The notes under the pieces were generated by a model. It saw only the letters and a program-made list of their open reading frames with translations, did not search any database and had not been told where the DNA came from. A DNA stretch of 64,000 nucleotides from Varibaculum cambriense (GTDB lineage Bacteria > Actinomycetota > Actinomycetes > Actinomycetales > Actinomycetaceae). The stretch covers positions 62,001-126,000 of the forward strand of contig NZ_JAKNHJ010000007.1 of assembly GCF_022133705.1 (NCBI RefSeq), read 5' to 3'. Shown one piece after another: positions 1-8,399 of this stretch (within the stretch, counting starts at the first letter, position 1; each line of letters opens with the position of its first letter). The translations under genes were made by a program, and so were the position numbers.

Positions 1-2545
1 GTTTAGTAGAGCGACCGCGGCCGACACCTTCCTTGACCAAACGACCCACACCATGAGTATCAATCGTTTCGAAAGGAGAAGTTCCAAATACGCCCTCTTC
101 AATGTACTTGGGGAAGAACACACCCTCACAATCATCGCGAGAGAAACCCCAGGTAGTCTGAGTTAGGTCATTGGTTCCGAAGCTGAAGAAATCAGCTTCT
201 TTAGCCATAGACTCGGCGGTAATCGCAGCGCGCGGAAGCTCGATCATACAACCAATCGGGATATCCAATTCCACACCAACTGATTGAGAAATCTCGTCAA
301 TAATCGCCTGAGCGCGGTCACGGATAATTCCCAGCTCAGTAATCGAGCCCACCAAGGGCACCATAATCTCCGGGCGCGGATCCCGACCCTGCTTCTTCAA
401 CTCTGCGGCGGCAGACACTAATGCATGAATCTGCATTTCAAACAGACCCGGCATCCACATGCCCAACCGCACCCCACGCAAACCTAGCATCGGGTTAGCC
501 TCATGCATCTTTCGCACTGCAGTGAGCATCCGCTGGTCATCCGGATTTACCTTGCCTTCAGCTTTTTGCAGAGCCACTTTAACCTCTAGACCAGTCAAAT
601 CTGGCAGGAATTCGTGCAGCGGGGGATCAATCAACCGCACCGTCATCGGCTTGCCGTCCATAACCTGCAGCATTTCCACAAAATCCTGCTGCTGACGCTG
701 ACCCAACTGACCGAGAGCGTCTTTACGGTCAGCCGAACCCGGCTCCGAAAGGATAGCGTGTTCAACCAGCGGACGGCGATCGCCTAAGAACATGTGTTCC
801 GTACGGCAAAGCCCAATCCCTTTAGCTCCAAAATCTACTGCTAGCTGTGCGTCCTGCGGATTATCGGCATTAGCGCGCACCTGCAAGCGGGCACGCTTAT
901 CTGCCAGTTCCATCATCCGGTCTACGCAACGCACCAAATCTTGCAAATCAGCATCGTTGTCACAAGCTTCAAGACCCGCAGTTAGACCGCTCTCCAAATA
1001 GGTAGTTACCGGGGAGTCTTGAACCGGAACCGCACCCTCGAACACTTCACCGGTTCCGCCATCAATCGCGATCATGTCGCCTTCGTGGAAGGTCTTGCCT
1101 TCAACGGTCAAAGTCCCGGCTTCTGCATCAATCTCTAGAGATTCCGCGCCACAAACACAGGTCTTGCCCATACCGCGAGCCACTACCGCGGCGTGAGATG
1201 TCTTACCGCCGCGCGCTGTAAGCACGCCCTCAGCAGCGACCATACCTGCCAAATCGTCAGGATTCGTTTCCCGCCGCACCAAAATACAGGATTTACCGGC
1301 ATTCTTTGCGGCCTCGGCCTGTTCGTTATTAAATGCAACTCCGCCCACGGCAGCCCCGGGAGAAGCCGGCATACCGCGAGTTAGCCGTACCCGCACGGCA
1401 TCAGTATCGAACTGGGGGAACATCAACTGGGTGAGCTGTTCACCGGTGACGCGCTCTAGCATCTGATCCTTGGTGATTAGACGTTCCTCGTTCAGTTGAA
1501 CCGCAATCCGGAAAGCAGCCGCTGCTGTCCGCTTACCCACGCGGGTCTGCAGCATCCACAGCTTGCCTTTCTCGATGGTGTACTCAATATCGCACATATC
1601 CTGGTAGTGAGTTTCCAGTTTGCGCATAATCTTGATTAGCTGATTGTAAACCGGCTCATTTACCGTCTTGAGGTGAGAAAGAGGCTCGGTGTTACGGATA
1701 CCGGCAACCACGTCCTCGCCCTGAGCGTTCATCAAGAAATCACCGTAAACACCTGATTTCCCAGTTGAAGGATCCCGAGTAAAGGCCACACCGGTACCCG
1801 AATCGTCACCCATATTCCCAAAGACCATGGTGCAGATATTCACCGCGGTCCCCAAGGAATTCGGAATCCGTTCGCGGCGACGATAAATCGCTGCCCGCTC
1901 GGTATTCCAAGACCTAAATACGGCTTCAATCGCCATATCCATTTGGGTGCGAGGATCTTGCGGGAAATCATTCCCGGTCTGTTCTTTAACGATCTGTTTG
2001 AACTGTGCCGTCAGATCTTGCAGGTTTTCGGCAGTCAAATCCACATCGGCTCGCGCGCCAACTTTTTCTTTCATGGAATCGAGTGCATCGGCAAATAAAT
2101 CGCCATCAATATCTAGCACTGTCTTGCCAAACATTTGCACCAGACGGCGGTAAGAGTCCCAAGCGAAACGATCCGAGCCTGACATCTTCGCCAGCCCGTG
2201 CACCGACTCGTCATTAAGTCCCACGTTGAGGACGGTCTCCATCATGCCCGGCATCGAGAACTTCGCACCTGAACGCACTGAAACCAATAGCGGCTCATCT
2301 TTGTCTCCGAGGGTGCGTCCGATCTGATCTTCCACCCCCCGCAAAGCCTTGGTAACTTCCGGAACCAAGCTTTCGGGAACCTCGTTATGTTTGAGATATG
2401 CCCGGCAAGCATCAGTAGTAATGGTAAAACCAGGGGGAACGGGCAAACCCAGATTGGTCATTTCTGCCAGGTTGGCACCCTTGCCACCCAGCAGATCCTT
2501 CATATCCTTGTTGCCCTCGGCGAACGTGTAGACATATTTTGCCAT
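1..2545 (-). CDS. ppdK: Pyruvate, phosphate dikinase (3' end cut by window)
   Basis: The reverse strand is open from the ATG at 2545 to base 1, about 848 codons with no stop. It starts MAKYVYTFAEGNKDMKDLLG and continues GGKGANLAEM, the PPDK nucleotide-binding N-terminus. The central swivelling domain carries GGKTSHAAVVARGMG with the phosphorylated histidine, and the last visible part (GVFGTSPFETIDTHGVGRLV) belongs to the PEP/pyruvate TIM barrel. The enzyme interconverts pyruvate, ATP and phosphate with PEP, AMP and pyrophosphate in the cytosol. The family is usually 870-900 residues, so roughly 50 C-terminal residues lie outside the window. GGAGG lies about 10 bases before the ATG. The 250-base gap to the divergent gene at 2.8 kb must hold both promoters, but I see no convincing boxes. 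Confidence 0.97.
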   Translation of the reverse strand, partial: MAKYVYTFAEGNKDMKDLLGGKGANLAEMTNLGLPVPPGFTITTDACRAYLKHNEVPESLVPEVTKALRGVEDQIGRTLGDKDEPLLVSVRSGAKFSMPGMMETVLNVGLNDESVHGLAKMSGSDRFAWDSYRRLVQMFGKTVLDIDGDLFADALDSMKEKVGARADVDLTAENLQDLTAQFKQIVKEQTGNDFPQDPRTQMDMAIEAVFRSWNTERAAIYRRRERIPNSLGTAVNICTMVFGNMGDDSGTGVAFTRDPSTGKSGVYGDFLMNAQGEDVVAGIRNTEPLSHLKTVNEPVYNQLIKIMRKLETHYQDMCDIEYTIEKGKLWMLQTRVGKRTAAAAFRIAVQLNEERLITKDQMLERVTGEQLTQLMFPQFDTDAVRVRLTRGMPASPGAAVGGVAFNNEQAEAAKNAGKSCILVRRETNPDDLAGMVAAEGVLTARGGKTSHAAVVARGMGKTCVCGAESLEIDAEAGTLTVEGKTFHEGDMIAIDGGTGEVFEGAVPVQDSPVTTYLESGLTAGLEACDNDADLQDLVRCVDRMMELADKRARLQVRANADNPQDAQLAVDFGAKGIGLCRTEHMFLGDRRPLVEHAILSEPGSADRKDALGQLGQRQQQDFVEMLQVMDGKPMTVRLIDPPLHEFLPDLTGLEVKVALQKAEGKVNPDDQRMLTAVRKMHEANPMLGLRGVRLGMWMPGLFEMQIHALVSAAAELKKQGRDPRPEIMVPLVGSITELGIIRDRAQAIIDEISQSVGVELDIPIGCMIELPRAAITAESMAKEADFFSFGTNDLTQTTWGFSRDDCEGVFFPKYIEEGVFGTSPFETIDTHGVGRLVKEGVGRGRSTK

Positions 2546-2803
2546 AGGTTAATGGCCTCCATATTGAATTTCGACTGCGCTAAAAAGCGATACTTCCGTA
2601 CCTAATCCTAACAGGTGGAAGCCAAATCCTAGGCCTTGGGTCCCGAAACTGAAACCAAGGCTACTTTACCTGCAGGAAACACGCCGGCAACAGACAAAGT
2701 TTTCTGCATTTAACACCGGCACTGTGCTAGTCATTCCTCACCAATGACCACCTCCACAGCGAGGCAGTAAAACTGACTCCGGGTATCGCTTAAACTATTG
2801 AAT

Positions 2804-3643
2804 GTGTCAGAGTATCCCCCAAGGAGGCAGCGCCTGCAGTCTCGAGCCAACCGTTCACGTAGGCGCTCGGACTGGAATTTGCTTATTCGCGCCTCCTCCC
2901 TCGCGATTGCACTGACTATCACCTTTATTCTGATCATTTCCGCAATGCCGCGGGCTCCTAAGAATGCCGAGGCAGTCCAAACCGCGCCCACTTTACGCTG
3001 GACTGCGGTTCCGCTGGTTAATCCCAAACAGCAAGCTAAAGAGCCGGCGATCGCCTTGCAGGTAAAAGGGGACTTACCGGGGGGAGAAACTTCCAAAGAC
3101 GTCCCCCCCTCGGCTTCCGGAAACACCTCGGTAGTACCCGGAACCTGGCAAGGACGCGGCACCGGCAAAGTCTACTTTTATCGGGTAGAGGTAGAAAACG
3201 GACTACCTATCAACGGTGAAACTGCCGCAAAAAGCATTCACGCTATCTTGAATGATCCGCGCGGGTGGGGTGGAAAACAGGGGGAAATCTCTTTTACCCG
3301 CACCGATGGGCAAGCTGATTTTCGGATAGTTATCGCCAGCCCCGCCCTAACCGACCGGCTTTGCGCCCCCCTGACCACCAATGGGGTTTCCAACTGTCGC
3401 AATGGCGATAATGTGGTGCTCAATGCCCACCGGTGGATTGGAGGCGCACAGATGTGGTTCCAAAAGGGTAAAACCATCACCGATTACCGCATCTACGAGG
3501 TTTCCCACGAAACCGGGCATTGGCTGGGACATGGACATTTGTTCTGTCCCCAGCCAGGGGGCTTAGCTCCGGTAATGCAACAGCAAAGCTCAGATGGCGG
3601 GCAAAATATGGGATGTATTCCCAACGGCTGGGCGAATCCCTAA
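2804..3643 (+). CDS. DUF3152 membrane-anchored or exported protein with HExxH motif
   Basis: A basic N-terminus (RRQRLQSRANRSRRRSD) is followed by one hydrophobic segment near residues 27-47 (LLIRASSLAIALTITFILII), so the protein should be a signal-anchored or secreted extracytoplasmic protein. The conserved C-terminal part has the DUF3152 hallmarks: DPRGWGG, a run with FRIVIASP, and the zinc-protease-like motif SHETGHWLGHGH (HExxH plus downstream His). Three Cys outside the membrane could form disulfides. Activity is inferred from the motif only; the family has no established substrate that I know of. The start is unclear: a TTG at 2798 and this GTG at 2804 are in frame, and no ribosome binding site is visible. 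A TAAACT box at 2791-2796 would place transcription start at about 2804, which fits a leaderless GTG. Confidence 0.8.
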   Translation: MSEYPPRRQRLQSRANRSRRRSDWNLLIRASSLAIALTITFILIISAMPRAPKNAEAVQTAPTLRWTAVPLVNPKQQAKEPAIALQVKGDLPGGETSKDVPPSASGNTSVVPGTWQGRGTGKVYFYRVEVENGLPINGETAAKSIHAILNDPRGWGGKQGEISFTRTDGQADFRIVIASPALTDRLCAPLTTNGVSNCRNGDNVVLNAHRWIGGAQMWFQKGKTITDYRIYEVSHETGHWLGHGHLFCPQPGGLAPVMQQQSSDGGQNMGCIPNGWANP

Positions 3644-3712
3644 CCCCCTGGTAACAACTTATTTTCAGGTCGTTTTCAGGACTACTTCAGGCCGGGATGA
3701 GACAATCTGCGC

Positions 3713-4000
3713 ATGAGTGTTTTATTGACGATCGGTTTTGTTCTGTGTGGAGCCGCGTTAGTGTTCCTGGTGGCTCGCAACGTGAGAGGTCTAAATGCTC
3801 GTGACCGTGCTCGCAAATCGCATTTCGAACAAGAAATCGGCAGCGTAGATAATCTGCTGGCAACCTCGCAAGCTGATCGCGATAAGTTACGCCAGATGCG
3901 CGATCAAGGACGCCTGCAACGCTGGGACGCGATCCGGGACGTGATGCGCGAAGAGGGCGTCCCCGAAGACGTTGCCACCGAATTTATTGACCGCCTCTAG
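3713..4000 (+). CDS. Small membrane protein, unknown function
   Basis: This is a 95-residue protein with one N-terminal membrane segment (about residues 3-21, LLTIGFVLCGAALVFLVA). A strongly charged, helix-prone tail follows (RDRARKSHFEQEIGS onward) and ends EGVPEDVATEFIDRL. I do not recognise the family. The layout resembles small single-pass scaffolds with a cytosolic coiled tail, but nothing visible assigns a role. It follows the DUF3152 gene by about 70 bases on the same strand. The gap contains two TTTTCAGG(T/A)C-like copies (3661-3681) but no clear terminator, so co-transcription is possible. Confidence 0.65.
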   Translation: MSVLLTIGFVLCGAALVFLVARNVRGLNARDRARKSHFEQEIGSVDNLLATSQADRDKLRQMRDQGRLQRWDAIRDVMREEGVPEDVATEFIDRL

Positions 4001-4080
4001 TGCTCTGTTAGCTTCAACTTTCGAGGACGGTTTTACCTTCACCCCGGTTGTTAGCGTTGCTGGAATTCGCTTGCTGGTTT

Positions 4081-4124
4081 TACTGGAAAATTTTCCAGTA
4101 GTTTTCAAGTAGATTTTCCAGTAG
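4081..4124. repeat. Iteron cluster 1 (11-bp TTTTCCAGTAG units)
   Basis: The cluster holds one inverted unit, TACTGGAAAA (4081-4090), followed head to tail by TTTTCCAGTAG (4091-4101), TTTTCAAGTAG (4102-4112), one A, and TTTTCCAGTAG (4114-4124). The first two units form a perfect dyad. The same layout recurs at 5716-5759 on the other side of the AlbA_2-type gene, and a variant lies at 4160-4198. Spacing of about one helical turn between direct units suggests cooperative binding of a protein. This cluster lies downstream of the gene's stop codon. Confidence 0.85.
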
Positions 4125-4159
4125 GCCATTTATGCAGATAGACAGGATATTTTTTTGAG

Positions 4160-4198
4160 CTACTAGAAAAAGAAACTTTCCAGTAGATTTTCCAGTAG
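4160..4198. repeat. Iteron cluster 2 (variant)
   Basis: The cluster contains CTACTAGAAAA (4160-4170, inverted, one mismatch to the unit), a six-base spacer, CTTTCCAGTAG (4176-4186), one A, and TTTTCCAGTAG (4188-4198). It follows cluster 1 by 35 bases and has one direct unit fewer. It lies between the small membrane protein gene and the 3' end of the AlbA_2-type gene. Confidence 0.8.
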
Positions 4199-4263
4199 CT
4201 AGAACGACGCTCCGGGCAAGGGAAGTTAGCACTTTTAGATTTAGGTAATCTGCGCGCCCTCCT

Positions 4264-5685
4264 CTAGTTCAAATGCCAAGTTGCCCGCGGGTCACGCACA
4301 CTTTTCCCTTGCCAAGAAACTAGCCCCAGATCTTTCAAATCTTTCAAAGCTGCCCGCGTTGTTGGTCTGGTAAGCAACGCAAACTGCGCGATACCGCCGG
4401 TTCCTCCGGAACCTCCGAGAGCTTGCAAAGCTGATAGAACTGCTGTTGCACTGCGCGATAGTCCCGTCCCCACATCAGCAAGTCGCGGCTGATAGCGCAA
4501 AGTTAGGACTACATGCATAGGCTCTTGCCGATATTCCGGATCAGATAATCCGGCCTCATCCATTTGTGCAAATATACGCTTAATCCCCTCCCCCAGCTCC
4601 TGGGCATACCCCAGGTCGCAACAAGTGCGAGCAATCCTAGGATTTATTGCGTACCTGGCTATCTCTAGGGGTGCTTTAGCGGCGAGCTTTCTATCTCGGA
4701 AACTACCAGGGTTGCTAATTTCAATCCGATTATCAAATATTTCAACCCTAATCCCATCCCCCATCAGGTCATAGGCACGATGTATCACCGCATTAACTAA
4801 ACCTTCTAACCAGGCACCTCGAGGAATAACCGGCATATCAGCGAATTTGCCGTCTTGTCCCAAGGCGCGACGTCGGGGTATTACTTGCTCAATCCACTTA
4901 ACTGCCTGGTCTATTGCCTGAGGTATAGGCAGTTCGGATCGCTGATCGAAAACGATATTTTGGCTTTCTCCAGTCAAGCGCTCATTTCCCTGGAAACGAC
5001 ACACCCGGACATAAGCTCCTGGTAGGAGTGCAAGTGGAGAATCAGCGAACAGTAAAAATGCCGCATTATTGATGCGTCCATCTTTGTCGCAAAGTGCACG
5101 TGAACGAAGCAGGTGCTTTTTCCCGCGGGTAGCACCAGTAGCTTCCAGGAAAGGGGCAATATTTTTTTGAGGTAAATCATCGATGGTGAGGTCGCGGACA
5201 GTTTCCGCTTCGAATTGCCTAGCTCCTCGGTCGTACTCTAAACGGCGAATTTCCTCCGAGCTCAGACGCAACGAACGGTCTCCACGACGTAGGTAGCAAC
5301 TATCGTCAGTACCGTGATGCACCTGGCCACTAGGAGTTACTAAAAAAGCTAAAACAAATTTAGAACCACCATCTTGGAGAATTGTGGCTACTTCCTTTAC
5401 CTCGCAATCAATCGGCGGACTGCAAAACTGCGCACTGGGAGCAAGGCGTAGCTCGTTAATCTTTTTTGTGTACCTACTTAAGTCTTGAATGTTCTGGTCT
5501 TTAACTCCCACTATTGCCGTACCGCCCTCGGCGTTGGCGAATGCAATGAGAGTGCGAGCCAACATTTTTGGGGATACTTCTATCGCTTTACGTTCAAACC
5601 ACTGATCTTCGTCCCGCAAACATAACTGTCTAGTGCGGTCCTCGATATTGGAAGCAAGAATGGCGTCTATATTGTTCGGCGACAT
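4264..5685 (-). CDS. AlbA_2 (Schlafen-type) domain ATP-binding putative transcriptional regulator
   Basis: This 473-residue protein has three recognisable parts. Residues ~20-130 are an AlbA_2/Schlafen-type domain: WFERKAIEVSPKMLARTLIA, then FANAEGGTAIVGVKD. Residues ~260-400 carry a degenerate HATPase-like module (EGLVNAVIHRAYDLMGDGIR, then IEISNPGSF and LGYAQELGEGIKRIF), as in COG2865 putative regulators. The C-terminus (FALLTRPTTRAALKDLKDLG) looks like a winged helix. Such proteins are usually annotated as DNA-binding regulators, and some occur in defence islands; the role here is inferred. A TATACT box (5692-5697 on this strand) sits seven bases from the ATG, so the mRNA may be leaderless. 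Iterons overlap the -35 region, which points to autoregulation. Confidence 0.8.
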   Translation of the reverse strand: MSPNNIDAILASNIEDRTRQLCLRDEDQWFERKAIEVSPKMLARTLIAFANAEGGTAIVGVKDQNIQDLSRYTKKINELRLAPSAQFCSPPIDCEVKEVATILQDGGSKFVLAFLVTPSGQVHHGTDDSCYLRRGDRSLRLSSEEIRRLEYDRGARQFEAETVRDLTIDDLPQKNIAPFLEATGATRGKKHLLRSRALCDKDGRINNAAFLLFADSPLALLPGAYVRVCRFQGNERLTGESQNIVFDQRSELPIPQAIDQAVKWIEQVIPRRRALGQDGKFADMPVIPRGAWLEGLVNAVIHRAYDLMGDGIRVEIFDNRIEISNPGSFRDRKLAAKAPLEIARYAINPRIARTCCDLGYAQELGEGIKRIFAQMDEAGLSDPEYRQEPMHVVLTLRYQPRLADVGTGLSRSATAVLSALQALGGSGGTGGIAQFALLTRPTTRAALKDLKDLGLVSWQGKSVRDPRATWHLN

Positions 5686-5691
5686 ACCTAG

Positions 5692-5697
5692 AGTATA
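5692..5697 (-). promoter_or_regulatory. -10 box of the AlbA_2-type gene, next to iterons
   Basis: The reverse strand reads TATACT about seven bases before the ATG at 5685, which would put the transcription start at or next to the start codon. The expected -35 position falls at the inner edge of iteron cluster 3 (5716-5759). A protein bound there would cover the RNA polymerase site. Confidence 0.45.
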
Positions 5698-5715
5698 AAC
5701 CTGCTGAATATATTT

Positions 5716-5759
5716 TACTGGAAAATTTTCTAGTAGTTTTCTAGTAGATTTTCCAGTAG
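5716..5759. repeat. Iteron cluster 3 (promoter side of AlbA_2-type gene)
   Basis: The layout is TACTGGAAAA (5716-5725, inverted), TTTTCTAGTAG (5726-5736), TTTTCTAGTAG (5737-5747), one A, TTTTCCAGTAG (5749-5759). This matches cluster 1 in unit order, spacing and orientation over 44 bases, with single C/T changes. It lies 30-75 bases upstream of the start codon at 5685 and is a candidate operator. Confidence 0.85.
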
Positions 5760-5805
5760 GCAGCCAGTGCCTTCTAGGTCAGCCGCGCTAAGGCACTCGC
5801 CACAC

Positions 5806-6816
5806 TTAAGCGATACGATCAACCAAAGTGTCGGCAAACTTTTCCAGCGCGGCTTTAACTTCGTTATCTTCAAGAAATGCAATCGCTGCTTTCGCGTCCT
5901 CGCACCAAGAAAAAGCCAATTGTCGGGTACGTTCCAGCACCGCGTGCGCTCGCAGCATTTGCACTACCTGCTCCAGTGCCGCATCATCGCTAACCAAGGT
6001 GCCTCGGCTAAGCTCCGCCAAAATCTTTTGCCCGTCCTCATCGAGAACCCCGCGCGCCGCATCCTGCCTCAGCAGCAAAATCGGCATAGTATCTACGCCC
6101 TCACGCAAATCCGTGCCGGGAGTTTTACCGGAATCGGCACTGTCAGAGGACAGATCAATAACATCATCTGCCAACTGGAACGCTACCCCGATCTTTTCGC
6201 CGAACTGGACTACCGCTTCCGTCACGGCCTCCGAGGCTCCGGAAAGCTCCGCGCCAAAGCGCGCCGACTGCGCTACCAAAGAACCAGTCTTATCCGCCAG
6301 CACCTGGATATAAAACTCCACCGGATCTTGACCGGATTCCGGGCCAAAAGTTTCGTTCAACTGCCCGCGACATAGGCGATCAAAAGTTACCGCGTGCTGC
6401 AACACTGCGTCCGGCCCTAAAGTGGCAACCACTTGTGAGGCGCGAGCAAAGACTAAATCACCTGCCAGTACCGCACGGTTATTACCCCACACGCGTTGCA
6501 CCGCGTTCACCCCGCGCCTGGTGGGAGCCGAATCCATTACGTCATCGTGGTACAAAGTAGCCAGATGGGTAAGCTCGACAACCACGCAGGCACGCAGAAT
6601 CTGTTCAGAGGAAGGACGCTCACCCAGATGGGAGCACAGGAGCACCAAACCGGGACGCATTCTTTTGCCACCGGCTTTCGCCAAGTGCCCGACAATATCG
6701 TCAAGCACCCCGCGGTCATCTGATAGTACCTGGCTCAGGCGCTCCTCCACCTGAGCCAGGCCATCGGAAATCTGATCTTCGAGCTCGTCGATACGCGACT
6801 GGGACAAGTTACTCAC
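5806..6816 (-). CDS. Long-chain polyprenyl diphosphate synthase (menaquinone side chain)
   Basis: This trans-isoprenyl diphosphate synthase carries both aspartate motifs: DDVMD in LYHDDVMDSAPTRRG and DDVID in FQLADDVIDLSSDS. It also has GGKRMRPGLVLL near the N-terminus. It condenses isopentenyl diphosphate units into an all-trans chain, probably for menaquinone given its place after nuoN and near menA/menG/menJ. The start is set at the GTG at 6816, which overlaps the nuoN TGA as GTGA and gives 336 residues. An in-frame ATG at 6897 would add an unconserved tail inside nuoN. It appears to be the last gene of the nuo transcript. An 8-bp inverted repeat (5766-5773 with 5790-5797) follows the stop but has no T-run. 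Confidence 0.92.
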   Translation of the reverse strand: MSNLSQSRIDELEDQISDGLAQVEERLSQVLSDDRGVLDDIVGHLAKAGGKRMRPGLVLLCSHLGERPSSEQILRACVVVELTHLATLYHDDVMDSAPTRRGVNAVQRVWGNNRAVLAGDLVFARASQVVATLGPDAVLQHAVTFDRLCRGQLNETFGPESGQDPVEFYIQVLADKTGSLVAQSARFGAELSGASEAVTEAVVQFGEKIGVAFQLADDVIDLSSDSADSGKTPGTDLREGVDTMPILLLRQDAARGVLDEDGQKILAELSRGTLVSDDAALEQVVQMLRAHAVLERTRQLAFSWCEDAKAAIAFLEDNEVKAALEKFADTLVDRIA

Positions 6817-8399
6817 GGGATAACAATAGCGGTATTTTGTAAAATATCGAGAACTGATCCCGGGAAAATCCCCAGAAGCACTGTCAAGAGAGCACACATA
6901 CCTATCGCCACATAAGTGATCTCGGCATGGGGAGCTACCGTAGTATTTTCTGCCACCGGATCTAGGAACATGATCTTACCCAGGCGGAAATAGTAGAAGG
7001 CAGTAATCGCAGAAGCAATCACCGCACAGATAACCAGCGCAGTTGCCCCGCCTTGCACACCAGCACTAAAGGCTAGGAATTTACCTACAAACCCGGCAGT
7101 CAGCGGAATCCCTGCGAAGGACAGCAAGAACAGCATCATGCAGCCAGCTAAAACCGGGTGAGTCTTCCCGAAACCAGCCCATGCGGACATGGAATGTTGC
7201 TCTGCAGTTCCGACCCCGTCCTCATTGCTAACCCGAACCAGGTAGATGATCGCGAAGGCACCAATGGTGGCGATCCCGTAGGTCAACAGGTAGAACAGGA
7301 CTGCCCCATTAGCGTTTAAGGCTCCCTTAGTGAAGGCAATCAAAATAAAGCCGGCATGGGCAATCGAGGAGTAGGCAAGCATCCGTTTGATGTTATCTTG
7401 CACCAAACCGAAGAATGTCCCTACCGCCATGGTCAAAATGGCGACTGTCCACAAGAAGGGCTTGAAGTTCGCCTCGAACTGTACCACCACCGTGGAGAAG
7501 AAGCGCAGCATCGCGAGGAATGCCGCCGCCTTAACTCCCGCAGCCATGAAACCAGTCACCGGGGTAGGCGCACCTTGATACACATCCGGGGTCCAAGCGT
7601 GGAAGGGAGCAGCACCAATCTTGAAGAGCAAACCTACCATCATCAATGCAGCACCAGTCATCAGCAGTGCCGGAGAAGCTACTCGATAAGGAATCGCTAA
7701 TGCTAGCTGATCCAACAGCAGGGACCCGGAGTAGCCGTATAGCAAAGACATACCCATGAGCATGAATCCCGAAGCGAAGGCTCCCAGCACGAAATACTTA
7801 AGCGCAGCTTCCTGGCTGAGGAGGCGACGGTAACGCGCCATGGCACTCATCGCATATAGGGGCAGCGAAATTATCTCTAGTGCCACAAACAAGGTGAGCA
7901 TCGAGTTTGCCATGGGGAACAGCATCATTCCCCCTAGGGAGAATAGGCTGAGCGGCAGCACCTCGCTGCGCTGATAGCCACGTCTCTCAGTCTGTTCTTC
8001 TTGGAAAGAACCGGGAATATCTGAGGGCTGTCCGGCGAAAGCAGAAACCCGATTTCCGGTACGATCAATCATCGGAAGCAGCGCCAGCAAACCCACAATC
8101 AGCATCACCAGCTGGGAGAACATGGAGAATCCATCCACGATTAGCTCTCCGCGTACTAGCCGCTGACCAGTTTGCAGATCGAAGGCCCCGAATGAGGGCG
8201 CAAACGCCAGCAAGGCAGCCGCAACTACTGCAACTGACCAGGCACATTGCACGCCCCAGCGCTGTTTTGCGGGTACGAATGCCTCTAGCAGAATCCCGAT
8301 GATTGCCCCAAAAAGCACCACCAATACCGGAGCCATTAGCGCCCAGTTAAAACCGAGCTCGCTAAAGTCATTAATCACGGTAGCGTTCATTAAGCTCAC
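6813..8399 (-). CDS. nuoN: NADH-quinone oxidoreductase subunit N
   Basis: This is one of the three antiporter-like membrane subunits of complex I: a multi-pass protein of 528 residues with the proton-channel signatures ALKYFVLGAFASGFMLMGMS and FKIGAAPFHAWTPDVYQGAP, including the conserved Lys and His. It helps pump protons as NADH electrons reach menaquinone. The GTG start overlaps the nuoM stop as GTGA; an ATG three codons downstream (8390) is an alternative. It is the last structural nuo gene, and the next gene (polyprenyl synthase) again overlaps by four bases, so transcription is very likely continuous. Confidence 0.96.
   Translation of the reverse strand: MSLMNATVINDFSELGFNWALMAPVLVVLFGAIIGILLEAFVPAKQRWGVQCAWSVAVVAAALLAFAPSFGAFDLQTGQRLVRGELIVDGFSMFSQLVMLIVGLLALLPMIDRTGNRVSAFAGQPSDIPGSFQEEQTERRGYQRSEVLPLSLFSLGGMMLFPMANSMLTLFVALEIISLPLYAMSAMARYRRLLSQEAALKYFVLGAFASGFMLMGMSLLYGYSGSLLLDQLALAIPYRVASPALLMTGAALMMVGLLFKIGAAPFHAWTPDVYQGAPTPVTGFMAAGVKAAAFLAMLRFFSTVVVQFEANFKPFLWTVAILTMAVGTFFGLVQDNIKRMLAYSSIAHAGFILIAFTKGALNANGAVLFYLLTYGIATIGAFAIIYLVRVSNEDGVGTAEQHSMSAWAGFGKTHPVLAGCMMLFLLSFAGIPLTAGFVGKFLAFSAGVQGGATALVICAVIASAITAFYYFRLGKIMFLDPVAENTTVAPHAEITYVAIGMCALLTVLLGIFPGSVLDILQNTAIVIP

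Noticed and set aside
2731-3168. A 145-codon reverse frame opposite the DUF3152 gene
   Set aside because: It has no recognisable domain and is fully explained by the conserved plus-strand protein.
4081-5759. Iterons as a CRISPR array or plasmid replication origin
   Set aside because: Units are 11 bases and abut without unique spacers; no cas or rep gene is nearby. The gene inside is an AlbA_2/HATPase protein, not a replication initiator.
7356-7700. Antisense reading frames inside nuo, nar and other long genes
   Set aside because: They lack ribosome binding sites and family similarity and lie opposite strongly conserved coding sequence.
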